A stretch of 64,000 nt of DNA from Sphingopyxis sp. H073 (GTDB lineage Bacteria; Pseudomonadota; Alphaproteobacteria; Sphingomonadales; Sphingomonadaceae). Both the position numbers and the translations under genes were made by a program. The stretch spans positions 496,001 through 560,000 of the forward strand of contig NZ_LNSG01000001.1 of NCBI RefSeq assembly GCF_001468395.1, in the 5' to 3' direction. Below the pieces are notes generated by a model. That model saw nothing but the letters and a program-made list of their open reading frames with translations. It was not told the origin of the DNA and made no database searches. Positions 16,822 through 25,005 of the stretch are shown here, piece after piece; within the stretch, counting starts at the first letter, position 1, and each line of letters begins with the position of its first letter.

Positions 16822-17340
16822 TCAGATACGCTTCGACAGCGCGATGGCTGCGCGGCAACCGGCGCGGATTGCGAGGCTGAGCAGCGGATAGCCGGGCGCG
16901 CTTTCGGCACCGGCCGCGAGCGCCGTTTCCTTATGCTCCAGTTCCTCGGCGCGGAAATCCTCGACCGCGGCGCTGAGTTCGGGGTCGCTATCGCCGAGCT
17001 CGTCCAGCTGGTGCCGATAATGGCGGTCGATTTCGGTCTCGACCGCGGCGGTACACGCCATCGCGGCGCGCGGACCGATCGCGGCGGTGACCGCGCCGAG
17101 CGCGAAGCCCGCGACGTTCCACACCGGCTGCAGGGCGGTCGGGCGCACGCCCCGCCGCGCGACCATCGCGTCGAAGAATTTGCGGTGCCGCTCTTCCTGT
17201 TCGGCCATATGCGCGATTTCGCGCGCCATCGGGTGACGGTCGCCCATCACCGCGAGCTGGCCGGCGTAGATGCGCGTCGCGCCATATTCGCCCGCCTGAT
17301 CGACGCGGATCATCGATGCGTTTTTCGTCGGTTTGCTCAT
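16822..17340 (-). CDS. coq7: Coq7/UbiF-type demethoxyubiquinone hydroxylase
   Basis: A di-iron monooxygenase that adds the last ring hydroxyl in ubiquinone synthesis. The 172-residue product shows the repeated EXXH architecture: RVDQAGEYGATRIYAGQ, HMAEQEERHRKFF, ETEIDRHYRHQL and FRAEELEHKETA. This short Coq7 form, instead of the flavin enzyme UbiF, is typical of alphaproteobacteria. Its ATG overlaps the dsbB stop by 4 bases (ATGA), implying translational coupling and fixing the start. Confidence 0.95.
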   Translation of the reverse strand: MSKPTKNASMIRVDQAGEYGATRIYAGQLAVMGDRHPMAREIAHMAEQEERHRKFFDAMVARRGVRPTALQPVWNVAGFALGAVTAAIGPRAAMACTAAVETEIDRHYRHQLDELGDSDPELSAAVEDFRAEELEHKETALAAGAESAPGYPLLSLAIRAGCRAAIALSKRI

Positions 17341-17819
17341 GCTGCCGATGTGCGCCCGCGGCGGAGCAAGGTCAAGACGAGCGCGGCGGCGGCAGCCGAG
17401 AATATCGCGTTGAAACCCGCGAGCGAAATGCCGGCGAGGGTCCATTGCGGGACGTCGCAGCGCGTGATCGGGGCGGCCATGATATCGTCGAGCGTGATCG
17501 GGCCGGTGACGCCGGTGCTGCACGTCGTCAGTCCCTGCCAAAGGCCATATTCGACCCCGGCATGGAAGACGCCGATCGCGCCGCTGATCGCGATCGCGAT
17601 CGCGGCGAGCAGAGTCAGCGTGCGCATCGCAGCGTCATTCCTGCGCAGCAGCAGCGCGAGCAGCGCGAGCACGATGGCCGCCTGGTGCGGCCAGCGCTGC
17701 CAATAGCACATCTCGCAGGGATGAAGGCCGAAGCCGAACTGCGAGACGAGCGCACCGCCATACAGGAGCAACGGCGCGGCGAGCGCGACGAACGGCGCGG
17801 CGAGACGCGATTTCAACAT
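17337..17819 (-). CDS. dsbB: Disulfide bond formation protein B
   Basis: An inner-membrane protein that reoxidises DsbA and passes electrons to quinone. The 160 residues form four membrane helices. The first periplasmic loop has the CxxC pair in HPCEMCYWQRW; the second loop has a further pair, TTCSTG and ITRCDVPQW. It is coupled to coq7 (4-base overlap), a sensible pairing because DsbB needs ubiquinone. It starts 19 bases after the ctpA stop. Confidence 0.94.
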   Translation of the reverse strand: MLKSRLAAPFVALAAPLLLYGGALVSQFGFGLHPCEMCYWQRWPHQAAIVLALLALLLRRNDAAMRTLTLLAAIAIAISGAIGVFHAGVEYGLWQGLTTCSTGVTGPITLDDIMAAPITRCDVPQWTLAGISLAGFNAIFSAAAAALVLTLLRRGRTSAA

Positions 17820-17838
17820 TGCGACCCCTCGAAAACTG

Positions 17839-19239
17839 TCAGTTGCGCGCGGTCGGCTTGGCGGCCGGCTTTACCGGCGGCTTGCCGCCCTGCGCCATAC
17901 GCGGCGCGTTCGGGCCGATCCGCCCGATCGTCTGCAGCGCATAGTAAAGCTGATAATCGTCGATACCCTTCGCCTTCAGGTCGGTGGCGCTCGCGGTGAA
18001 GCGCGGGTCGTCCTTCTCGTCCTTTTCGAGCAGGCTGTTGTCGACCTTTTTCTCGTTGATCAGGTGGCGGCGAAGGTCGCTCTCGCGGAAGCGCGGACGG
18101 TTCTTGTAATCGGGGTCCGAAAGCTGCGGCACACGGATGTCGGGCTCGATCCCGCCTTCCTGTACGCTGCGGCCCGACGGGGTGTAATAGCGTGCGGTGG
18201 TGAGACGAAGCGCGGTCGTGTCGGTCAGAGGCAGCACCGTCTGCACCGATCCCTTGCCGAAGCTGCGTTCGCCCATGATGACCGCGCGATGCTGGTCCTG
18301 GAGCGCGCCTGCGACGATTTCGGAGGCCGAGGCCGAGCCGGCGTCGATCAGCACGATCACCGGCGCACCGCCGGTCATGTCGCCCGTTTCGGCGAAATAG
18401 CGTTCGATGTCGCCCTTCTTGCGCCCGCGCTGCGACACGATCTCGCCGCGGTCGAGGAACAGGTCGCTGACGCCGACTGCTTCGTCGAGCAGCCCGCCGG
18501 GGTTCGACCGGAGATCGAGCACCCAGCCGCGCGGTTTGCGGCCCAGCGATTTTTCGACCGAGACCATGGCCGATTTGAGGTCGCGGGTCGCGTCGGCGGA
18601 GAAGCTGGTGATCGTCAGCACTCCGACGTCATCCTTCACTTCCCACTTCACCGGCTTCACGTCGATGATTTCGCGCGTCAGCGACATTTCGATCGGCTTG
18701 TCCTGACCCTCGCGCACGACGGTAATGTCGATCTTCGTGCCCGGACGCCCGCGCATCTGCTCGACCGCCTCGTCGAGCGTGAGCCCGAAAATCAGTTCCT
18801 TGTTGATGTGGGTGATATAATCGCCGGCCTTGATGCCCGCGCGTTCGGCGGGCGTGTCGGCGGTCGGGGCGATCACCTTGACGACGCCGTCCTCCATGGT
18901 GACCGACAGGCCGAGCCCGCCATATTCGCCGTCGGTCTGCGTGCGCAGGTTCGAATAGTCGCGCGCGTCGAGATATCCCGAATGCGGGTCGAGGCTGGCG
19001 AGCATCCCGTTGATCGCGCCCTCGATCAGCTTGTCGTCGCTGACGGGTTCGACATAGTTGGATTTGACCTCGAGAAAGACGTCCATGAAGCGCGAGATTT
19101 CTTCCTGCGTCGACGCATCCACCGTCGCCATCGCGCCGGTCGCGAGCGGGACGAGCGCGAGCGTCGAGAAGGCAGCGGCGCCCTGCCACAGCGCGAAGCG
19201 GCGCTTGGGGGAGGCTTGGGTCTTGGTCGATTCGGTCAT
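17839..19239 (-). CDS. ctpA: S41 carboxy-terminal processing protease
   Basis: A periplasmic tail-specific protease of 466 residues. It has an N-terminal signal anchor (about 14-40), a PDZ domain (about 103-185, GGLGLSVTMEDG...AGIKAGDYI) and an S41 catalytic domain with the Ser/Lys dyad Ser304 (AGSASASEIVAGAL) and Lys329 (GERSFGKGSVQT). The C-terminal tail is Lys/Pro/Ala-rich. In many bacteria such proteases adjust peptidoglycan hydrolases, consistent with envC directly upstream (132-base spacer). The ATG at 19239 has only a modest ribosome-binding site. Confidence 0.95.
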   Translation of the reverse strand: MTESTKTQASPKRRFALWQGAAAFSTLALVPLATGAMATVDASTQEEISRFMDVFLEVKSNYVEPVSDDKLIEGAINGMLASLDPHSGYLDARDYSNLRTQTDGEYGGLGLSVTMEDGVVKVIAPTADTPAERAGIKAGDYITHINKELIFGLTLDEAVEQMRGRPGTKIDITVVREGQDKPIEMSLTREIIDVKPVKWEVKDDVGVLTITSFSADATRDLKSAMVSVEKSLGRKPRGWVLDLRSNPGGLLDEAVGVSDLFLDRGEIVSQRGRKKGDIERYFAETGDMTGGAPVIVLIDAGSASASEIVAGALQDQHRAVIMGERSFGKGSVQTVLPLTDTTALRLTTARYYTPSGRSVQEGGIEPDIRVPQLSDPDYKNRPRFRESDLRRHLINEKKVDNSLLEKDEKDDPRFTASATDLKAKGIDDYQLYYALQTIGRIGPNAPRMAQGGKPPVKPAAKPTARN

Positions 19240-19371
19240 GGTCGTCTTTCAATCCGCGAGGAAGCACCTCGCCTTATAAATCCCGGCCGTCCATCGTCCT
19301 ATGGATTTATGAGGCCGTCAAGCGCTCATCCCGATACGGGGCAAGCCCCGAACGGGCGATTAACGCGCGTC

Positions 19372-20586
19372 TCAGCCGAGCATCGCCACGATATCGACCG
19401 GGCGGCCGGCCCGGCGCAATTCGATGGTGATCCGGCTGTCCTGCGATCCCGCGCGGCCGACCGGCGTCCCGGCGTCGAGCGTATCGCCGACCCCGACCGA
19501 CAGCGCGATCATTCCGGTGACGAGCGAGGTCCAGCCCCCGCCATGGTCGATGATCACGATCTTGCCATAACCGCGATAATCGCCGGCAAAGCTGACCCGG
19601 CCGGGAGCGGGCGCGACCACCTGCCCGCCGGGGCGCGCGGCGATGGTGATACCGCGCGATCGGACGCCGCTTTCATTGACCTCGCCAAGCCCGGCGACGA
19701 TGCGCCCCACGACGGGCAGGCGGTAAGCGCCGCGCGCAAGCTCCGCTTCGGCCGGAGCGGGCGGCGCGGCGGTCATCGCCGCGCTCGTCGGATCGCGCGG
19801 ACGGGGCAGGGGGCCGGCGAGTTCGGCAAGTTCGCCGCGCGTCGCGCTGTCGATCTCCAGCGTGTCCATCAGGTCGACAATGTCGCGCGCCTTTTCGCCG
19901 AGCCCTAGCGCGCGGTCGGCCTCGAGCTGCGCGCTGCTCATCAGCTCGCGCGAGCGGAGGCGGCCTTCATTCTCGAGCCGCGTCAGCGCGTCGCGGCGCT
20001 GCGCGAGCTGGGTCTTGCTGGCGGCGAGGGCCTTCAGGGCGATCGCCTGCTGGGTCTTCGTCGCGCGCAATTGCACGAGTTCGCGGCGGACCCCTGCGGT
20101 GCGCTGCGCGATCACCGGCATCGCGGCGTCGAGCACGGCGCGCGCATGGACCATGTCGGCGAGCGAGCCCGGCTGCGCGAGGACGCTGACGGGCGGCTGG
20201 CGCGACAGTTGCTGGAGCGCCGCGGTGAGTTCGAGCAGAGGCTGGCGCTGTTCGGCAAGACGCGCTTCCTGCGCCGCAACACGCTGGCCCACGAGCGCGA
20301 CGCGCGCTTCGCCCGCGTTGATATCGGCCTCCGCGGACTGGATGCGCGCGGCGAGCGCGGCGCTGCGTTTCTTCAGCCGGTCGGCTTCGCTCCGCGCGGC
20401 AGTCGCCTGCGCTTCGAGCGCGGCGCTGCGTTCCATCGCCTCGGCCGATTGCTGCTTGGCGGTCAGGAGTTGCTGGCGCTCGTTCGCGGCGATCGCGTCG
20501 GGATCGAAAACGTCGCTTTGTGCAATGGCGAGTGCCCCGCCCGCGACCGTCACGGCCAGCGCCAGCGTCGCCAGTGCCCGCCTCAT
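19372..20586 (-). CDS. envC: EnvC-like murein hydrolase activator (degenerate LytM/M23)
   Basis: A periplasmic factor that activates cell-wall amidases at division. The 404-residue protein has a signal peptide (to about residue 22), a long coiled coil (about 30-250, Gln/Ala/Arg-rich) and a C-terminal LytM fold (GGQVVAPAPGRVSFAGDYRG, VIIDHGGGWTSL). The catalytic zinc ligands are missing: the HxxxD position reads RSRGITIAA and the HxH position reads RITIEL. That loss is the hallmark of EnvC-type activators as opposed to active endopeptidases. Its start overlaps the rlmH stop by 4 bases. Confidence 0.9.
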   Translation of the reverse strand: MRRALATLALAVTVAGGALAIAQSDVFDPDAIAANERQQLLTAKQQSAEAMERSAALEAQATAARSEADRLKKRSAALAARIQSAEADINAGEARVALVGQRVAAQEARLAEQRQPLLELTAALQQLSRQPPVSVLAQPGSLADMVHARAVLDAAMPVIAQRTAGVRRELVQLRATKTQQAIALKALAASKTQLAQRRDALTRLENEGRLRSRELMSSAQLEADRALGLGEKARDIVDLMDTLEIDSATRGELAELAGPLPRPRDPTSAAMTAAPPAPAEAELARGAYRLPVVGRIVAGLGEVNESGVRSRGITIAARPGGQVVAPAPGRVSFAGDYRGYGKIVIIDHGGGWTSLVTGMIALSVGVGDTLDAGTPVGRAGSQDSRITIELRRAGRPVDIVAMLG

Positions 20587-21011
20587 TGCCGTCCCTCGCG
20601 ATGATAGGGGTGACCGGCGACGATGCTGGTCGCGCGCCACAATTGTTCGGCGAGCATCGCGCGCGCCATCAGGTGCGGCCAGGTTGCGCGGCCAAAGGCA
20701 ATTACCTTGTCGGCGCCCTCGCGCTCCTCGGGCGTGAAGCCGTCCGCCGCGCCGAGGCAGAAGCGCGCTTCGCGGACGCCGCCATCGCGCCACTTTTCGA
20801 GGAGTTTGGCAAATTCGAGGGAAGAGAGCTGTTCGCCGCCCTCGTCGAGCAATATGGTGCGGCTGTTCTCTGCCGCGGCGGGCGCGCGACCGCCGGTGTC
20901 GGGAAGCTCCGAAATCTTCTGCGCCCAGGTCACGCGCTTCATGTAGCGCTCGACCAGCTCGGCCTCGGGCCCCCGCCCGATACGCCCGCGCGCGATGATG
21001 TGCAGCAACAT
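20583..21011 (-). CDS. rlmH: 23S rRNA (pseudouridine-1915-N3)-methyltransferase
   Basis: A SPOUT-class methyltransferase acting on pseudouridine 1915 of assembled 70S ribosomes. The 142-residue length and motifs are standard: MLLHIIARGRIGRGPEAEL, RTILLDEGGEQLSS, FCLGAADGFTPEE and the C-terminal knot LMARAMLAEQLWRATSI...GHPYHR. It lies between rsfS and envC with a 32-base gap upstream and a 4-base overlap downstream. Confidence 0.96.
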   Translation of the reverse strand: MLLHIIARGRIGRGPEAELVERYMKRVTWAQKISELPDTGGRAPAAAENSRTILLDEGGEQLSSLEFAKLLEKWRDGGVREARFCLGAADGFTPEEREGADKVIAFGRATWPHLMARAMLAEQLWRATSIVAGHPYHREGRQ

Positions 21012-21043
21012 GACGCCTCGCCTACGTTAGCGAGGCAAAGGCG

Positions 21044-21454
21044 TCAATTTACCGCGGCAACCGGCGGCGCGTCGCCGAACGACCACATGCGCTCGAGGTT
21101 GTAGAAGCTGCGCACTTCGGGGCGGAACAGATGGACGATCACGTCGCCCGAATCGATCAGCACCCAGTCGGCGTTCGGCAGGCCCTCGACGCGGACGTGT
21201 CGGCCCGTTTCCTGCTTGATGCGCTGCGCCAGCTTGTCGGCGATCGCCGACACATGACGCGTCGACCGGCCGCTGGCGATCACCATATGATCGGCGATGC
21301 TGCTCTTGCCGGCAAGCGGGATGGAGATGGTTTCCTGAGCCTGATCCTCGTCCAGCTGGTGGAGGATCAGCGCGTGGAGTGCTTCCACGCTGTCGTCCGA
21401 AGACGTAGGGGCGGTTGCGGCGCCGGGCGCGGCATCCTTACTGGCGGCTATCAA
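21044..21454 (-). CDS. rsfS: Ribosome silencing factor RsfS
   Basis: Binds L14 and blocks subunit joining during starvation. The 136-residue protein has the family core DQAQETISIPLAGKSSIADHMVIASG (split by no gap), RHVSAIADKLAQRIKQ, and DWVLIDSGDVIVHLF. The start is a TTG at 21454 that overlaps the TGA of nadD as TTGA, with AAAGGAATG about 10 bases upstream. The N-terminal 22 residues before the conserved fold are Ala/Ser-rich, so an internal GTG start remains possible. Confidence 0.93.
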   Translation of the reverse strand: MIAASKDAAPGAATAPTSSDDSVEALHALILHQLDEDQAQETISIPLAGKSSIADHMVIASGRSTRHVSAIADKLAQRIKQETGRHVRVEGLPNADWVLIDSGDVIVHLFRPEVRSFYNLERMWSFGDAPPVAAVN

Positions 21455-22104
21455 GCTTTTTCATTCCTTTCATCCATGGCCAGCCGCGAATGCGTGACAG
21501 GGTCGCGCATCGCGCGGCCTGCATAGCTCTCGAACCAGCGGGGGTTGGCCTGCCGTATTGCAGTTGCGGATCGCACATCGGGCGAAAAACGCAGGAACAC
21601 GAGGGCAGGCGGTCTCCAGTCTGTCCATCGACATCTCTGGTCCGCGGGCCGGACAAAGCGCCGCAGCCATCCCATCGCCTTCGCAGCGTGGGTTCGGCCA
21701 TTATAGCCCGGACGCGCGACAATCGCAATCGGGATCAAGCGTGCGATCTCCCGCCAGTCGCGCCATTCGGGCAATTGGGCGAGGTTGTCGGCACCCATGA
21801 TCCAGATGAACTGCCGGTTCGGGTAACGGCGGACGAGCTTCTTCAGCGTGTCGACGGTGTAGCGTGTGCCGAGTTCGGCCTCGATCGCGGTCGCGCGAAT
21901 CGGCGATCGGCGGGCCATGCGCTGCGCCGAGCCGAGGCGGGCAGGAAGCGGGGCCATGCCTTTCGCCGGCTTCAGCGGATTGCCCGGCGAGACGAGCCAC
22001 CACAGTTCGTCGAGTCCCAGCGCATCGATCGCGTTGAGGCTGATCGAGCGATGGCCCCCGTGCGCGGGGTTGAAACTGCCGCCGAGGAGGCCGGTGGTGA
22101 TCAT
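21451..22104 (-). CDS. nadD: Nicotinate-nucleotide adenylyltransferase
   Basis: Converts nicotinate mononucleotide and ATP to deamido-NAD in NAD synthesis. The 217 residues begin with the nucleotidyltransferase signature GGSFNPAHGGHRSIS and include the LVSPGNPLKP, FIWIMGADNLAQLPEWRDW and FSPDVRSATAIR motifs (the last the ISSTxIR equivalent). ATG at 22104 overlaps the stop of the upstream gene as ATGA, which fixes the start. Confidence 0.95.
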   Translation of the reverse strand: MITTGLLGGSFNPAHGGHRSISLNAIDALGLDELWWLVSPGNPLKPAKGMAPLPARLGSAQRMARRSPIRATAIEAELGTRYTVDTLKKLVRRYPNRQFIWIMGADNLAQLPEWRDWREIARLIPIAIVARPGYNGRTHAAKAMGWLRRFVRPADQRCRWTDWRPPALVFLRFSPDVRSATAIRQANPRWFESYAGRAMRDPVTHSRLAMDERNEKA

Positions 22105-22448
22105 TCGGGGAAGGATTTCACGACCCGTATATGGCCCACGATCGCCCGGTTGAAATTCGGTAGGTCCTCTGCGGGTATCCAATATTCCTCATGCTCGCGA
22201 CCGCCGGCCTGTTCGACCCTGTAGCCCGCGAGATAATCGGCACTCACATCGAATTCGGTCACGAAGCCGGATCCCGATGCCGGCACATTCCAGTCGCGCG
22301 CGATTTTTACGGCATATTCGAATGTCGTGACCGGATAGAAAATGGGCTGATCGGGCAAACGGGGCGGGAATTCGCGCATCGCACTATCGGTGATCAGCGT
22401 CAGCTCCTTCGGCCCGACTGGCCGCCACAAACGGACTGTTTCGCTCAA
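22101..22448 (-). CDS. Conserved protein of unknown function between proA and nadD
   Basis: No function is recognised with confidence. About 115 residues begin (L/M)SETVRLWRPVGPKELTLI; conserved-looking segments are FPPRLPDQPIFYPVTTFEYA, ARDWN, VTEFDVSADYLAGYRV and EYWIPAEDLPNFN. Similar small proteins are, as I recall, loosely labelled ADP-ribosylation/crystallin J1 in databases, but no catalytic motif supports that. The favoured start is TTG at 22448, overlapping the proA TGA as TTGA just as rsfS overlaps nadD; an ATG at 22481 would add 11 Ala/Gly-rich residues. It is translationally linked to both neighbours. Confidence 0.75.
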   Translation of the reverse strand: MSETVRLWRPVGPKELTLITDSAMREFPPRLPDQPIFYPVTTFEYAVKIARDWNVPASGSGFVTEFDVSADYLAGYRVEQAGGREHEEYWIPAEDLPNFNRAIVGHIRVVKSFPE

Positions 22449-23728
22449 GGCCGGGCCTGCCCCGTGCCGCGCACCAGCCATTTGTACGTCGTGAGCCCCT
22501 CGAGCGCGACCGGGCCGCGCGCATGGAGGCGGCCGGTCGCGATGCCGATTTCGGCGCCGAGGCCGAATTCGCCGCCATCGGCGAATTGCGTCGAGGCATT
22601 GTGCATGACGATCGCGCTGTCGACTTCGGCAAGGAAACGCTCGGCCGTCTCGTTGTCCTCGGTGACGATGGCGTCGGTATGGCGGCTCGAATGCGCGTCG
22701 ATATGCGCGAGCGCGCCATCGAGGCCGTCGACGAGCGCAATCGAGACGATCGCATCGAGATATTCGGTGTCCCAGTCGCCCGCCGCTGCCGTCTCGACAT
22801 GCGCGCTCAGCGCCGCGACACCCTTGTCGCCGCGCACTTCGCAGCCCGCCGCGATCAGCGCGTCGACGATCGCGAGCGGGGCGGAGTAGGCGCGATCGAT
22901 CAGGATCGTTTCGGTCGCGCCGCAGACGCCGGTGCGACGCATCTTTGCGTTGACCGCAAGTTCGACCGCCTTCGCCGGATCGGCGGCCGCGTCGATATAG
23001 AGATGGTTGATCCCGTCGAGGTGCGCGAGCACGGGCACGCGCGCCTCGTCCTGCACCCGCGCGACAAGACCCTTGCCGCCGCGCGGAATGATGATGTCGA
23101 CCAGTCCCTGCGCGCGGAGCAGTGCGCCGACCGCCGCGCGGTCCTGCACGGGCACGAGTTGCACCGCGTCGGCGGGCAGGCCGCTTGCCTCCAGACCCGC
23201 CGCCATCGCGGCATGGATTGCGCGGTTGCTGTGCACCGCCTCGCTGCCGCCGCGCAGGATCACGGCGTTGCCCGACATCAGGCCGAGCGCCGCGGCATCG
23301 GCGGTCACATTGGGGCGGCTTTCATAGATGATGCCGACGACGCCGAGCGGGACGCGCACGCGGCTGAGTTCCATGCCGTTGGGCCGGGTGGCGCGGTCAA
23401 TCTCGCGCCCGACCGGGTCGGCAAGACCCGCGACATCCTCGACCGCGTCGGCGATTGCCGCGAGGCGCCCCTCGTCGAGCCGCAGCCGGTCGAGCATCGC
23501 CGACGACAGGCCGGCGGTCTTGCCCGCGTCCATATCCCGTGCATTGGCCGCGAGAATCGCCGGTGCCTGAGCGCGCAATTCGGCTGCGGCGGCGCGCAGT
23601 GCGGCCGCTTTTGCGTCGGTCGGTGCGACGGCCAGGATCTTTGCGACGACGCGCGCGCGCGCGCCCATTTCGGCGATCAGCGCATCGGCATCGATAAGGC
23701 GCGGCGTGGCAAGGGCTTCGGCGGTCAT
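22445..23728 (-). CDS. proA: Glutamate-5-semialdehyde dehydrogenase (gamma-glutamyl phosphate reductase)
   Basis: NADPH-dependent second step of proline synthesis. The 427-residue protein shows the ProA signatures: PLGVVGIIYESRPNVTADAA, LRGGSEAVHSNRAI, DIIIPRGGKGLVA, the catalytic cysteine in MRRTGVCGATETILID, and GEFGLGAEIGIATGRLHARG. ATG at 23728 gives the usual N-terminus. ProB is not in the window. It heads the minus-strand run through coq7. Confidence 0.96.
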   Translation of the reverse strand: MTAEALATPRLIDADALIAEMGARARVVAKILAVAPTDAKAAALRAAAAELRAQAPAILAANARDMDAGKTAGLSSAMLDRLRLDEGRLAAIADAVEDVAGLADPVGREIDRATRPNGMELSRVRVPLGVVGIIYESRPNVTADAAALGLMSGNAVILRGGSEAVHSNRAIHAAMAAGLEASGLPADAVQLVPVQDRAAVGALLRAQGLVDIIIPRGGKGLVARVQDEARVPVLAHLDGINHLYIDAAADPAKAVELAVNAKMRRTGVCGATETILIDRAYSAPLAIVDALIAAGCEVRGDKGVAALSAHVETAAAGDWDTEYLDAIVSIALVDGLDGALAHIDAHSSRHTDAIVTEDNETAERFLAEVDSAIVMHNASTQFADGGEFGLGAEIGIATGRLHARGPVALEGLTTYKWLVRGTGQARP

Positions 23729-23806
23729 GACGCCGCCCCTATCATGTTTTGCCTGGACCTCGAAAGCCCCGTTGCACGCCGCCGCGCGCGCCACTAGTCA
23801 GGGCGC

Positions 23807-24937
23807 ATGAGCGGGGATATCGAGAGCATCGGGGCGGCGATCACGGCCGGGCTGGCGGGCGCGGCGGTCGAGCCGAAACATGGTGGCGCGGCCGGGCATG
23901 AGGGACTCCGCTGCCTCAACTGCGGGACCAGTTTCGTCGGCTCGCACTGTCATCGCTGCGGGCAGAGGGCCGATGTCCATCGCAGCTTCGGGGCGATCGG
24001 GCACGACCTTGTCCATGCGATCTTTCATTTCGAGGGCAAGCTGTGGAACACGCTGCCGCTGCTGACATGGCGCCCGGGCGACCTGACGCGCCGCTATATC
24101 CACGGCGAACGCGCGCGTTTCATCTCGCCGCTGGCGCTGTTCCTCTTTGCGGTGTTCCTGACCTATGCGGTGCTGGCGATGGTCGGCAGCGGCGGGGTCA
24201 GCGAAGGGCTCAGCAAGGCGGCCGCGGAACAGACCCGCACCACCGCGATCAAGGACAGTATGCAGGAGGAAGTCGACCGGATCGACGCCGAGCTTGCAAA
24301 AGCCGACCTGCCGCGGGCGGATCGCCGGAAGCTGGAGCAGGAACGCGAAATCCTTCAGAAAAGTGCCGATTATCTGGGCATCTCGCGCAGCCGCAGCGAA
24401 GCCGAACGGGACGCCGAGAGCGCCGCGGGGCCGCCGGTGCTGAACGATCCGAAGCAGCAGGTCGCGAGTAGCGCCGACTTCATCACGCGCAACAAGGTCA
24501 ACACCGGTGTGCCCTTCATCGATCACGGTCTGGAGAAGGCTTTCGCCAACCCCGCCCTGATCCTCTACAAGCTTCAGGCGAACGCCTATAAATTCGCCTG
24601 GGCGCTGATCCCGCTGTCGCTGCCTTTCATGTGGCTGCTCTATCCGTTCAGCCGCCGCTTCCACACCTATGACCATTTCGTCTTTGTCACTTACTCGATC
24701 AGCTTCATGCTGCTCCTGTTCGTCGCGGTGCGGCTCCTGAACCTCACGATTTTCGGCGATGTCGCGACCTTCGTCGCGATGTTCTATGTCCCGTTCCATA
24801 TGTACCGGCAGCTTCGCGGCGCCTATCGTTCGTCGCGGTTGGGGTCGCTGGCGCGCGCGACCCTTCTGCTCTTTTTCAGCCTGTTTTCGGTGATCATGTT
24901 CATGCTGCTGCTGCTCGCGCTCGGGTTCAGCGGCTAG
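23807..24937 (+). CDS. DUF3667 zinc-ribbon membrane protein
   Basis: Function unknown. The 376 residues start with a zinc ribbon (Cys36-x2-Cys39 and Cys48-x2-Cys51: CLNCGTSF, CHRCGQR), continue with the DUF3667 body (FEGKLWNTLPLLTWRPGDLTRRYIHGERARFISP), a membrane helix at about 103-125, a charged helical insert (about 140-210, Glu/Arg/Lys-rich) and three or four more membrane helices to the C-terminus. Monocistronic as far as can be seen: proA is divergent, 78 bases away, and the next gene has its own ribosome-binding site. Confidence 0.85.
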   Translation: MSGDIESIGAAITAGLAGAAVEPKHGGAAGHEGLRCLNCGTSFVGSHCHRCGQRADVHRSFGAIGHDLVHAIFHFEGKLWNTLPLLTWRPGDLTRRYIHGERARFISPLALFLFAVFLTYAVLAMVGSGGVSEGLSKAAAEQTRTTAIKDSMQEEVDRIDAELAKADLPRADRRKLEQEREILQKSADYLGISRSRSEAERDAESAAGPPVLNDPKQQVASSADFITRNKVNTGVPFIDHGLEKAFANPALILYKLQANAYKFAWALIPLSLPFMWLLYPFSRRFHTYDHFVFVTYSISFMLLLFVAVRLLNLTIFGDVATFVAMFYVPFHMYRQLRGAYRSSRLGSLARATLLLFFSLFSVIMFMLLLLALGFSG

Positions 24938-25005
24938 TCGGCAGTCCGGGCGCCAAGCTGTAACAAAAGCCGGGCAAAGACCCGGCGAATCCGGGAGACT
25001 ATGTC

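Noticed and set aside
24969..24986. Hairpin GCCGGG-CAAAGA-CCCGGC followed on the minus strand by TTTTGTT
   Set aside because: It has terminator form only for minus-strand transcripts, and no minus-strand gene ends there. The plus-strand DUF3667 gene gains no U-tract, so it is not listed as a terminator.
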